64,000 nucleotides of DNA, from assembly GCA_019054805.1 (NCBI GenBank), contig JAHQIY010000015.1, positions 1,620,001 through 1,684,000 on the forward strand, given 5' to 3'. Shown in pieces: positions 47,290 through 58,220 of the stretch; the first letter of the stretch is position 1, and the number at the start of each line of letters is the position of its first letter. This stretch comes from Brachionus manjavacas (lineage: Eukaryota; Rotifera; Eurotatoria; Ploima; Brachionidae). The notes under the pieces are model-generated. The model did not search any database, was not told the DNA's origin, and saw only the letters and a list, made by a program, of their open reading frames with translations. The translations under genes and the position numbers were made by a program.

Positions 47290-50200
47290 CTAACCTAATT
47301 CCTTGGACACTTGGTCAAAAAAAGACATCATTTGATTTTGAAAATTGTCGGCCGACAGCACAGACAGGTCCGTATTGTAACCAGTGGATAGAGAAGAGGC
47401 GACAGATGAGCTCGACGAAGAGACCAAATTGCTGCCGGACTGATTGCCGTGCACGCTGCTCAAGCCAAACTGGCCTAGGCCATTATTTTGACAAGCTTGG
47501 TAATAATTCATGCCCGTGTCAAGCTCACCACCAAAAGGACTTAAACTCTCACTTGCCTCGTAGCTGCCATACGTCCGGCTCTCATTTGCTGCACCAAAAT
47601 TAATCGAATCTTCCACAGACTTGCTCCTCAGCGCTATGTAGCGCTTGTCCGGCGTTCTCAAGTAGCAGCCCTTTGGGGTCTTGAGAATGTAGACTTTTTC
47701 ACCGGGCTGAATGCTTATGTTCTGAGAGTGATTAGATGTGGGAATACTAATTTGAGTATTGGCAACAAAGCTGGTGATTTTGACATCTTTTAGCTGATTG
47801 ACATTTTGACTAGGAAGAGCGAAATGGGACTGAGCTGGCTCGGCCACAATCGGCTCTACAGCAGGCTCTGGCACAGGCTCTGGCACGGGCTCGACCACAG
47901 ACGTGGACGAGGAGCCGCGACTGGAGTAGTCCGAAGAGACGGCAGTGGACATGGCCGAGTACCTGCTGTTGTAGTAGAGCGAGTTTGAGCGCGCATAGGG
48001 AAAAAATCTCTTGTCATGATGGTAGTCCTTGAATGCCATGGCCTTCTCTCGCTCGGACAACTGGTACTCTTTTTTGTCAATGAGCAAACTTTCGTGAGTG
48101 TACGGCTCTTTGGTGATCACATTGGCGTGTCTAAAGCACGAGCTGACCAAGACCGGGTCGCTGTACTTGTGGGCCAAGCGGGACAAGTCGGCCGCCGGCG
48201 TCTCCCCTTGCACATAGTGGATCAGCTTTTCGACTTCTGTGCGCGTAAAATGGTTCTCGGACTGAATTTCGTCAACGACCCGGTCCGACATGGTCTGCTT
48301 GCTCACTTGCCTGTCGTAGATCTTCTTCTCCATTGTGTGGTCGGCAATCAGCCGGTAAATAAAGCTGTTCTTGGTCTGGCCGTATCTGAACACGCGGCAA
48401 ACAGCTTGGGCGTCGTGGCACGGGTTCCACGACGCGTCCAGCACAATCACACGATTTGCCCCGATCAAATTTATGCCCAGGCAGCCGGCCCGAGTGGACA
48501 GCAAGAACAGCCACATGCCATTTAGTTGCTTGTTGAACGAGTTGATGAGCTTTTCGCGCTCCGTTCCGCTTGTGCTGCCGTCGAGTCGGCAGTACGACTT
48601 GTACTTTTGCCACGGTTGGTTGGTGTTGGGCACATGCATTCGCTGCAAATAGTCCTCGATTAGATTTAGGCTCAGCAGGCTTTGGCTGAATAGGAGAATT
48701 TTGTCGCCTTGTTTGACCGATTCTTCTATTAGAGAAAAAGCGACCATAAGTTTGGCGCCATTTTGCAGCCTGTCAGGTTGGTAATTTTGCAGAATGTCGC
48801 TTGCCCAGTCGGGGTCAAAGCCCGATTTGGTGTAGCGCGACTCTTGGTAGGCAAACGGGTTGAAGCCACTGTTTTCTGCCGAGTTGGCCGCCAACTCTTG
48901 GGTTTTTTCGCGCTTGAGCTTTTGCTGCAGCTCGGGCAAGTCGAGATCCAGCTCGCTTTCTTTGTCCTGGTTGTATTTGTACAGAACGTCTGGATGGTTC
49001 CAGATTTTGCAGCAGATGGCAAAGGTTCGCAGCGGGTTGGTTTTTTCGCCCGGGTTCATGGCGCCTATGGCCTGCATGAAAGTCAGATAGAGCTCTTTTT
49101 GCACGGGCGACAGCTTGATTTGGATTATGAACTCGTACTTTTTGGGCAGCGAACAAATGAAGACGTCGTGGCCGCGCCGCTGCACGAAGCCCTCGAGCAG
49201 CGAGTGCAGCACGTGGGCACGGTACCGCATCAGTTTTATGTCGTCTCGGGTCGAGTCTATGCACTGGCCGTTCATTATGGGCCTCTCGAACATGTTCGAG
49301 AATTCGGCCTTGTTGCCCAAGTAGGACGGACGAACAAAGTCCACCATGCACCAGTACTCGATCAGGTTGTTCTGCAATGGATAGCCTGTCAGCACAATGC
49401 GCCGCTTTGTCTCTATGCGCTGCAGTGTTTTGGCAATGTTGGCTGTGCTGTTCTTGATGCGATGGCCCTCGTCACACACTACCAGGCATGGGGTCAACAA
49501 AATTTCTTCCAAATCTTTTTTTTTTTAATTTTTTAATTTTTTAATCAATGGTTCAAAAATAAAAATCAAAAAAAATCTTTTTTTTTTTAAACAACCAAAA
49601 AGAGCCGAAAATTTTCACAGTGCCATTTTTTTGCAATTTTTAAGAATTAAGGTGAGAAATTGAATTAATTTATTTAAGTATTTAGGAAGTAAAATTTTTA
49701 AGGAAAAAAATAAATGATTTAACAAAGGTTTCGGGTCTAGTGGAAAATGTGAGCAATTGTTCACAAAAAAATGTGACCATGAGCATCAAGTCCAAAATGT
49801 GAACATTTTGTTCACATAATCTCTGGTCACATATTTGGTGACCAAAAGCTGGTCACAAAAAAAATGTTCACCAAATTTTAGACATAAAAAATAAAAAATA
49901 AAATAATTTTAAAAACACTATTTTATAATCCTATTTTAACTCTTATTCCTTTACACTATGATTAAGCTAAAAATTACAATTTAAATTTCATCATTCTATT
50001 CAAAATTCAAAAAAAAATTATTTAGTTGAAAAGTTAAAATTATGGATGAAAATATTGATTTAGAATCCGTAACTTTAGTTAAATCGAAATCCGATGATAC
50101 ACCAATAAATAATCAAGATAGTGATGCCGAGTTGAGTTTTAGTGAGAATTTAATTACAATACATAAGAATTTAAGCGTGTTAAATCTAAACGCGAAGAAA

Positions 50201-53200
50201 AAGCAATGACTGAAATTACTACTTCTCAAGAAACTTTGAATGTAGTAAAAACAGCACTCAGCGAACATGCAAATCCTGTAGCATGTGATTTATGTGGAGA
50301 ATTAATGAAAAACATCAAGGGTGTAAAGTTGCATATGACAAAAAAACATAAAAAATAATAAATATATGAATTGGGATTTATCTTTTTTTTTTATTTGCAT
50401 TTAAAATTAAACTTTTATTCTAAAATTAATGTTCACAAAAAATAAAAACTGGACTCGAAAAGTTTTTTTATTTTTTTATTTATCTATTTTGGTCACCAAA
50501 TATGTGACCAGAGATTATGTGAACAAAATGTTCACATTTTGGACTTGATGCTCATAGTCACATTTTTTTGTGAACAATTGTTCACATTTTCCACTAGACC
50601 CAAGGTTTCGAGTCAAGAAATATCGAGTACCCGACTCTATTGTGTAATTGCTACCTTACTATTTCTTCTTTTTTCCTGAACCATCAGATATTTAAAAAAT
50701 GTATCCTGTTACTCTCTATCTTAACTTATCTAATTTTAATTTTAATATTTCTCTATTTTTTAACTTATATTATTTTTACTTTATTTTTTTCTTATTTTTT
50801 ATTCTTATTTTATTCTATTTAGCCTTATTTTAATTTTTCATTATATTTTTTATTTTATTTTTTTTTTTTTAAACTGAAGGAGCTTAAGCTTCCCAGTCAA
50901 GCTAAAATCGATGACTTCATTGATGTTTCATCTATGAATCATCTCATTTTTTAATGCATGAAAAATGTTTTTGGATTAAAACCAAGAATTTTTCATCTTT
51001 TTCTCTTTTTAATCGATTTCACGGCTATTAACTAATTTTCAACTTTATAAGAAACTTATTGAATCAGAAATTTTAGCATTTCTATTGAGGAAAATGTGAA
51101 TTAATGTTCGCTTTAATCAAGAGTCTAAATTAATTTTGAATTATGATTTTGATTATTTAAATCAGTTAAAAAAAAAACTTTTTAAATTTTTGCTCCTTAT
51201 TATCTTAAAAATTATTTGAAAATTAAAAAAATTATCTTTTAATAATTAAATAAATTATGGTGTATTAAAAAAATTTCATCGATTATTTTCGATGAATTAT
51301 GCATATTTTCATCGATGAATCTAGATGAAGTGGTTCCTAACTCATTAATGATTCATCTATCAATTTTCATCGATTAATCATCGTTTTCTTTGTGACTGGA
51401 TCGGTACAGATGTACAAATAAATAAAAAAATAATGATCGCTTATTTTAGCTATGAGCCTTTGGAAAGGGTTTAATATTTTAATGTTTAATTATATAATAA
51501 TAGTCAGTCAACAAAATAATATATTTTGAATAATTAAATATTTTTCTTCAAGCTGCTTATTTTTTCCTCGTATAAAGTTAAAAAAGATTTAGAATAAAAT
51601 TTTATATCGGAGACTTTTTTTAATTTTGAATTTTTTTTTTATTTTAGCAATTTTCAAAATTTTCAGATTAATAAATAAATTAATGTCAAAATTTACTGAA
51701 AAAAAAGCCTAAAAACATCGACTCGTTATATTTAGACAATTTCTTTCGTCTCGATTTATCTCAGATTTAGTCTTTAGTTTCAATTGAAATTGAAAATTAA
51801 AGTCAAAGATATAATTTGCTTTAATTTTCCAGCAGAAGATTTAATGTAGATTTAATGATGTAAAAAAATAAATTTCAGTGAGTTCATTGTCAAAATTAAA
51901 TTAATAAAATTATTTTTAAAAAAACAATTAGGAAATCAATCTTGTTTGCTAATTAAGGAAATTTATGCTAATTCTTAAATCAAAAAACTTGAAACTAAAA
52001 ACATCAAATATTAAAATATAAAAAAGTCATTTTAATTTTATTCTAAACTTTGGTGATGAATAAACTATTTTGCCACTTCATTACTAAACAAGAAATAAAG
52101 AATGTCCTATTTTTTATGAAATTGAAAATCTTTTGATTGCCTCAAATATTGGTCATTTTTCAAGCTAGACTTTTCAAATTTTTACCAAAATATTCAAAAT
52201 TAAACCAGAAATTAGAAAATTTTATTTATCTTTAAAATTTACTGTTTTTTCAATCAAAAATCGTAGAATATTGTAAAATAGGAGACTTATTATTATATTT
52301 AAAAGTCTTGAAAACAGACCAAGCCATTAATTGTTAAAAAATAACTTTCCAGTTCAAAAAAAGTAAAAAAGACGACAATTTTAAGTCACAAAAAGGTAAT
52401 ATTTGTTTAATTTGGGCCTTGGGATGCTCATTTTTTTGGAAATTATTCTAGCTATTTTCTGTCTTACATTATCTTAATTTAGATGAAAATTTAAAAATTA
52501 AAAAATTCACCTCGTTGTGATTTAGAATTTTCTTTTTTACTTTTTTTGAATTGTAAATTCATTTTTTAATGATTATTGGTCTGTCAAAAAATTTAAAAAT
52601 AAAAATAAATCCTTCCATTTAGCAAAATCAAGGAAGAGGTACCCAGGATTTTTACTAAACCACGGACTCATACTTATCTCCAAAAGAAAAGCTCTGCCAC
52701 TTATCCTTCTTGTTCAAAAATTTATCAGCTTTCATGCAAGACCAAAATCTAGGCTATAGAAAAATATTAATGTGATGTTTTTTTGATAATGTTTAACTTT
52801 TTGTTCATTTGTTGAGTTTTAGATATTTTTATCGAAAACAATATTAATTAACCGTTTTGACATCAAAACTATTAATTTAACCTAAACCAGAACCAAATTG
52901 TTGGTAATCAATTTCCGGTAATATAAAAAATGATTGTCATCAGCTTTCAATTTTTAAGTAATCAGCTAGTTTCTTATCTTATTTTGATTTCAACTTTTTA
53001 TTCTTAAATTGCTTATAAAGCATTTTCTTTATATTAAAAATATTAATTTAAAGACTTTTTAAAAAAAATTTGAATACTTTTTAGAGAAAAATAAAAGAAA
53101 ATTTAAAAAATATTTTAGAGAAAAATGTACGATAATCTCTAAAAAAAAATCTACAAATTTCTCCAAAATTTCTTTAAAAGTCCTTTAAAATCTATTCGAC

Positions 53201-56200
53201 TTTAATGTATATTATAAAGATGAATTTAGCAGATAAAATGTATTAAATGTACTAAATAAAACAATTATTTACTAGACAATAAATTTAATACCTAGTTAAA
53301 ATTGTTAACTACAATACAAAACTGGATGAACGAGTTTAACAACTGGTTGCCGGAAGATGGCCAACAAAGACTGGTCAACGACACCATAATAAACTACAAG
53401 CGTCCGTTCAAAGTCTACCTGATAAAATGTCACAAATTGTAACAATTTTGTTACACCTAAATAAATGAATCTTCAAAAACAATGCAGAGTTGATCGGGCA
53501 TCTTTTTTAGTGGTGTGCAAAATTTTTCATAGTTACAGAATTATTGCAGACCATTATTTTTAGATGTAACGAAATTCTAAAAAATTTAACCTTTTGCAGA
53601 ATAATTTTATCACTTCCTGTTCAAAAGTTATCAGAATTTGAATGAACTGAAATAAGTGAATAGAAATGAACTTCAAAAATCCAAAAATCTAATTATTGTG
53701 CTATATTTTGAAATAAGCATAGGATTAACTTTATTAGATAAAATTTTTTCCTCTATGAATGTGTCTATTAATTCTATAGTTAATAATTTTATCTAGGTGT
53801 TAAATTTATTTTTTATTTATTGAATAGAAATGAACTTCACAGAGTCTAAATTTTTTAAAATATGTCCTACTTGTATAGCATTTGAAAAATTCATTTAATA
53901 TTTAAAAAAAATTTATATCAAAATTTGATCAAAAGCTAGAATTAACTTTTTACTTTTATTTGACTACTTGAATCTTTTACTTAAGCCTGCAATTTCTTAA
54001 GTATTTAGATTTTTTTCTTTTTTTACCTCTCTTTTATGTAATCTAGACTTTAAAATTTTAATTTTAAATAGATTAATTAATATTTATGAAAATTAATGCG
54101 ATTTTCATAAATAATTTTATTTTTTTTTTAATTGTAATTTGTATTTTTGTGTTTCTTTTTCAATTTGCCTATGAGGCTTTAAATTTTTTAAATAAATAAA
54201 TAAGATTAAGTACTAGCAGAAATGTGAGTTTCTCTTCTCAGATATCCTTAATAAACCAGATAAACTTCCCCCATAATATCAAACCAAGCCTTAATTATCT
54301 CACTTTTCCTCAAATATGACCATTTTCCCAATTTATTCTTTCCTGTTCAACTTTTTCCCAGATATTCAGGTACAAAAAACATCTTCAATTGACCTTTTTT
54401 TAATTAAAATTTTATACTCAACTTTAAGTTTTTTTGTTTATGTGTTGGTAACTATTTTTTTAATCTAGAAATTTTTTATTTTAAACACTTTTTGCCAAAT
54501 AAAAATTAAAAAACTCAATATTTTTTGTCTCAATATTTCAAAATTGATGGCGACTAGAGCTAAAAAATTTTCCCAACAAAAAAAGATTGCTTTCTAAATT
54601 TTAGTTCATAGATTCACAATGCCAAGTAAATTTTGCCAATAAATTAAAAACTAAATTTTAAACCCAAAATAAAAAATAAAAAATAAAAAAAAAATTTTCA
54701 CTTACTATTTGCTTTGTTTGCCTGAATTTCCTCGTTCTCCAAATCAATCAAGTCAACATCTTTTTGCTTGATGTACTTGGCCAAATTTTGATTTGAGCCA
54801 TTGGAGCTCAATTTTTTGGCCGAATTTTTCTTGGTCAAATTGTTTTTGGGCGACACCAAGGTTCGAAACATTTCGTAACCAATCAACAAAACTCCGCCAT
54901 TGTTCTTCCAGTTGAGAATGATATCAGTGCGCTGTCTGAGCGTTTTGGCAGTGTCATTTATCAGGTAGACTTTGAACGGACGCTTGTAGTTTATTATGGT
55001 GTCGTTGTCCAGTCTTTGTTGGCCATCTTCGGGCAACCAGTTGTTAAACTCGTTCATCCAGTTTTGTATTGTGTTAATTGGCACAATGCACAGCACTCGT
55101 TTGGTGCCGCGACACCGCAGAAAAACTTCAATGAAAGTAATTATCTGAAAAGTTTTGCCAAGACCCATCGCGTGCGCCAGGATGCACCCGAAGCCGGATT
55201 GTTTGTCTTGGACGCGCCTCAGCGACTCCACAATGTTGTCGTAGATGAAGCGGACTCCGCCGATCTGGTGTGGCTTTATGCTTTTGGCCAAAAACGGAAT
55301 CAAGTAAATGTCCGGATCCTCTGCTGGATGGTTCACGTTGACCAGCACTTGGCCGTTTTGGTCCGGTTGATTTAGATCATCGCTCATGTGTATTCCTCTA
55401 ATTGCCTTCTTTTTGCATGCCTCTTCCTGTTGATGCTCGCTTTCGGACAATATTAGGCAGTCGTCGTCCTCGTCCAGTGTGTGCTTGTTCTCTTCACAAT
55501 CAGACAAAGTCAAGTCTTCGTACTCGACCTTTTTTTCCTGTGCCATAAAGTCCTTGTTCAGACGGCTGATTGAGTCGAGTTTTTTTGCCAAGTGCTCGTT
55601 TATGCTGCCGATTGGGCCTGTTTCGCCAGTCTCGCTGTCCAGAATCAGCACTGACTGGTTCGAAGACGACGAGGACGACTTGTTCAATAGGTCTTGCTGG
55701 CTCACTTGGGCATTCTTGTATGAGTCGATGTTGAGACGCATTTGGCGCTCTTGTTCGTCTTGAAGCGCCTTGAGGGTCGACTCATTCAGTCTGTTCTCTC
55801 CGATTATTTTTCTAAAATTATTTTTTATTTATAATAAAATTGATAATAAAAATTTTTTTTATTTTTTTATTAGTTCAAAAATTGAGTAAAAAATGAAAAA
55901 AAAGAAAAAAAAATACTTGATGTTTTTTCTCTGGTACTGGTTCTTGTGTTTCTTGGACTCGCCGTTGTTTTGCTGTACTCGCCTTTTTGTTCCGTTGGAG
56001 CTGTTCGCTTTGGGCTCATGGTCAGTCACTGACTCGTCCGAGTCGCTATCCACTGCTTCTTGCTTGGGCTCAAACTTTTGCGCTTCGTTGAGCAGGTCCT
56101 GGGCCAAAAAAGCCAAATTTTGTTGGTGACCAAAGTCGTCCATGGGTGACGCGGTGTTCAAATTTGGAAAGTTGAGCAAAAAGTTTTGCTCCGAGTCGTA

Positions 56201-56212
56201 ATTTTGGTTCAT
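47290..56212 (-). CDS. RAD54L2: RAD54L2/ARIP4-like SNF2 helicase
   Basis: Nuclear SWI2/SNF2-family DNA-dependent ATPase; the vertebrate protein ARIP4 modulates androgen receptor transcription and acts in topoisomerase 2 adduct tolerance. Exons 56212-55917, 55811-54706 and 49514-47290 (phases 2 and 1) give 1208 aa. Order: acidic N-terminus; KKHKNQYQRKNIK at the exon 1/2 junction; HQIGGVRFIYDNIVESL; Walker A motif I HAMGLGKT (about residue 315); VPINTIQNWMNEFNNWLP (motif Ia); GGVLLIGYEMFRTL; motif II DEGHRIKN (about 480, the ARIP4-type DEGH); VLTGYPLQNNLIEYWCMVDF (motif III); NMFERPIMNGQCIDSTRDD; LLFSQSLLSLNLIEDYL (motif IV); STRAGCLGINLIGANRVIVL (motif V); DAQAVCRVFRYGQTKNSFIY (motif VI). The C-terminus is Ser-rich. 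Coding exons are far richer in G/C than the introns. The 5.2-kb intron 2 holds nested mobile DNA. Confidence 0.94.
49733..50601 (+). mobile_element. 869-bp long-TIR element with small zinc-finger frame
   Basis: Terminal inverted repeats of about 115 bp (49733-49849 and 50487-50601), starting GGGTCTAGTGGAAAATGTGA, are nearly identical. Flanking AAGGTTTC at 49725-49732 and 50602-50609 is an exact 8-bp target duplication, as in hAT, P or Merlin-type elements. The arms contain further short palindromes (GTGAACATTTTGTTCAC, GGTCACATATTTGGTGACC). Inside lie two short frames, listed next. No transposase is present. It sits in intron 2 of RAD54L2. Confidence 0.85.
50042..50358 (+). CDS. Small C2H2 zinc-finger frame inside the element, split by a frame change
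   Basis: A first frame (50042-50209, 55 aa, MDENIDLESVTLVKSKSDDT, acidic/serine-rich) stops at TGA. A second (50206-50358, 50 aa) starts at an ATG overlapping that stop as ATGA. It ends in a canonical single C2H2 finger CDLCGELMKNIKGVKLHMTK then KH (C-x2-C-x12-H-x4-H). The second frame stays open upstream to about 50162 (EFKRVKSKREEKAM), so an ancestral single protein with a later indel is likely. A DNA-binding accessory protein or the N-terminal remnant of a transposase are both possible. Expression is unknown. Confidence 0.5.
50640..51430 (+). mobile_element. 5'-truncated LINE 3' end, interrupted by an insertion
   Basis: 50645-50873 resembles the LINE 3' region at 10120-10298 (TTTCTTCTTTTTTCCTGAAC, GTATCCT, TACTCTCTA, T-rich run). 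The tail CTGAAGGAGCTTAAGCT stops at 50890 and resumes at 51401 as TCGGTACAG followed by an AAATAAATAAA run. The uninterrupted versions are at 10299-10350 and 7931-7980. Confidence 0.75.
50891..51400. mobile_element. 510-bp palindromic element inserted in a LINE tail
   Basis: Boundaries come from the uninterrupted LINE tail at 10299-10350. The insertion begins TCCCAGTCA and ends TGACTGGA, which are inverted. Both ends hold ATCGATGA, TGAATCAT and TTCATCTAT-type units in mirror order (50909-50945 and 51285-51385). Non-coding. Target duplication is unclear, at most one or two bases. Confidence 0.75.
51431..53300. other. RAD54L2 intron 2, unassigned part
   Basis: AT-rich intronic DNA without a frame, RNA gene or repeat pair I can support. 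Confidence 0.4.
53311..53426 (+). repeat. Inverted copy of RAD54L2 exon 2 sequence within intron 2
   Basis: These 116 bases match the coding strand of exon 2 (54957-55072 on the minus strand) with two visible substitutions. They encode NWMNEFNNWLPEDGQQRL, where the next residue D has become V, then NDTIINYKRPFKVYLI. Orientation is opposite to the gene. The copy has no ATG, splice sites or flanking exon, so it is a duplicated fragment. Confidence 0.9.
53430..54705. other. RAD54L2 intron 2, upstream part
   Basis: Contains GAATAGAAATGAACTTCA twice (53660 and 53823 regions). GCCTATGAGGCTTTAAATTT followed by an AAATAAATAAATAAG run near 54168-54205 looks like the 3' tail of a second LINE family. 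No gene. Confidence 0.4.
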
Positions 56213-56980
56213 GGCTTTTTGTTTCTGTTCGGGTCATTCAAATTGGTTGCAAATAGTTTAAAACAAAATGATCATTTTTTCCGAAGTTCTAAAAGTTACA
56301 TAATTTTGAGATGTTTGTGAGAATGAGTTGTGCAGCACAAAGGAAAATACTAGAGACATGCAAAAATGACGTACAACTTTTTCTAGCTCACAGACGCCCT
56401 AATGAAATAAATTTTTTATGCATTTTTCTTACATTATTTATTTTTAATCATAATTTTTTTTTCTAAATAATTTCCATCCAAACAATCAATCCGGTCCAAA
56501 AAAATAAATAAATTTTAAAACAACATTTTTTATGATAATACAAGTTCATTTTTTGTCAAGTTGGATTTTAAATAATCCAAAAAAAATTGAACTTAGTTAA
56601 CTTCAAATAAGCAACTTTTTTTGATGACTAATAATTTGTAGGCGAAATTGATTTTAATTTTCGTCTAAGTCTTGGAAGAAGAAAGATATTTTAATCTAAA
56701 AAAATGTTGAGATAAAGCAACAAAATATTTTTTTTTTATCAAAAATTAAATGTATTTTATACTTTGAAAAGCATATAAAATTTTTTAGAAAATTTAGATA
56801 AAAAATGGTAAAATTTAAAAAAAAAAAGGATTTTTGAAAAATTATTAAACAATCCTTTTTGTTTTAAATCGAAAATTAATTTTACTATTTTTTATTGAAT
56901 TGTAATTATTAAAACATTTTTTTATTTCTAATGAATTCCAAATGATCTATAAATCAATCGATAGACAAGAAAAAATTGAA
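56213..56980. other. AT-rich intergenic region upstream of RAD54L2
   Basis: Between the RAD54L2 start and a LINE remnant. No frame or motif recognised beyond A/T runs. Confidence 0.4.
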
Positions 56981-56984
56981 TCAT

Positions 56985-57720
56985 TCTTAAAGGCTTTTGA
57001 TACCGTACCGCATCAATGACTTCTTTATAAATTACGTGGTTATGGGTTAGGTGAGAAAATGGTAAGGTGGTTCGAGGACGTTTACAAGTAGAGAGGAAAG
57101 ACTGTGGGTAAGAATGTACTTATCCATGGTAAGACCTCATCTAGATTACGCAGTGCAAGTTTGGAATCCAAGTATGAAAAGGGATGTGAATGCGTTAGAA
57201 AAGGTGCAAGAGATGGCAGCATAAATACCTTTGTCTCTAAGAAACATGTCGTATGAAATGAGATTGGCGAAATTAGGACTGACAAGGCTGAGTGAAAGAA
57301 GAGTTAGAGGGGACTTGATTGAAATGTAGAAATTAGTGAATGGAATAGAAAAGGTAGGCCTGGTCAAGAATCTGGTGAATAGATCAGAAAACAAGGGTCC
57401 TACCGGGGTGTTCAGAGGAAATATCATCAGAGTCCAGAGAGAGAAAGTTTCCCAGCTCAAATTAGAAACGATTTTGCAGCTGCAGTAAGCGCCAGACATG
57501 TATTTTTCTCAAACAGAGTAGTTCCACATTGGAATAAGTTGCCAGAAAATGTGGTGAAATCTAAGTCAACCGCTAATTTTAAAATTGCTTTAGACAAGTT
57601 CAATGGAATCGGCTGCTAAAGATCTACACGGCCAATCGTCGGTGATGGGCTCAGACACTCTACATACTAGGTGTCTTAGCAAGAACTACTACTACTCCTA
57701 CTACTTCTTATAGATAATTC
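56985..57720 (+). pseudogene. LINE reverse transcriptase remnant with internal deletion
   Basis: KAFDTVPHQ-LLYKLRGYGLG then EKMVRWFEDVYK (RT blocks) is joined directly to MYLSMVRPHLDYAVQVWNPS, EKVQEMAA, LSLRNMSYEMRLAKLGLTRL, SERRVRGDLIEM and FFSN-like blocks of the ORF2 C-terminus. The YADD core is deleted between about 57090 and 57105. Stops and frame changes are present. It ends in an ACTACTACT/TACTACT repeat near 57690-57715, a microsatellite-type tail different from the AATAA family. Confidence 0.8.
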
Positions 57721-57780
57721 GTTTAGGGCCATTTTTAAACATGGATAGACAACGAGACTAAACTTTTAAGAAACCATTTT

Positions 57781-58220
57781 CCTTTTTGTACTTAATCATT
57801 ATTTAAATTTATTAGGCCCTTTTCTTTTTGTACTTTATCAGAATATTATTTTATTTGGCCCTATTCCTATTTTTTCTTTTTTGTAATTTTTGTACTTAAT
57901 GGTAATTTTAATCATTATTAAAAACTAGAATTAAAAATTAAACGGGGTCCGGGGCCGAGCCCTGGTTTAGGGATACGGCCCATCGAGTATACTGGAGGTG
58001 AGAAAAATAAAAGTTAAAATTTGAAAATTATTTTTAAAATATTTATTAATTAAAATCTTTTTTTTAATTTCCATTAAGTACAAAAAGTACAAAAAAAAAG
58101 AAAGAGGAACAGAGCCAAACAAAATAATATTCTGAAAAAGTACAAAACGTACAGAAAGTACAAAAAAAACGCCTAATAAATTTAAATTACGATAAAGTAC
58201 AAAAAGGACAGATAGGATTT
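57781..58220. mobile_element. Palindromic repeat with TTTTTGTACTT units
   Basis: Left arm about 57781-57908 and right arm about 58065-58220 are imperfect inverted copies carrying CCTTTTTGTACTT, AAATTTATTAGGC, CAGAATATTATTTT and TTTTTGTACTTAATGG in mirror order. The centre holds a G/C-rich patch (GGGGTCCGGGGCCGAGCCCT..) that shares GAGCCCTGGTTTAGGGA with 43.5 kb. Confidence 0.65.

Noticed and set aside
47806-49536. Several open frames of 60-257 codons on the plus strand opposite RAD54L2 exon 3, and in other minus frames
   Set aside because: They are shadow frames of a GC-richer coding exon. The RAD54L2 frame carries all helicase motifs, while the others show none.
55016-56129. Plus-strand frames of 78-119 codons opposite RAD54L2 exons 1 and 2
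   Set aside because: Complement of the coding exons; no motifs and no independent start context.
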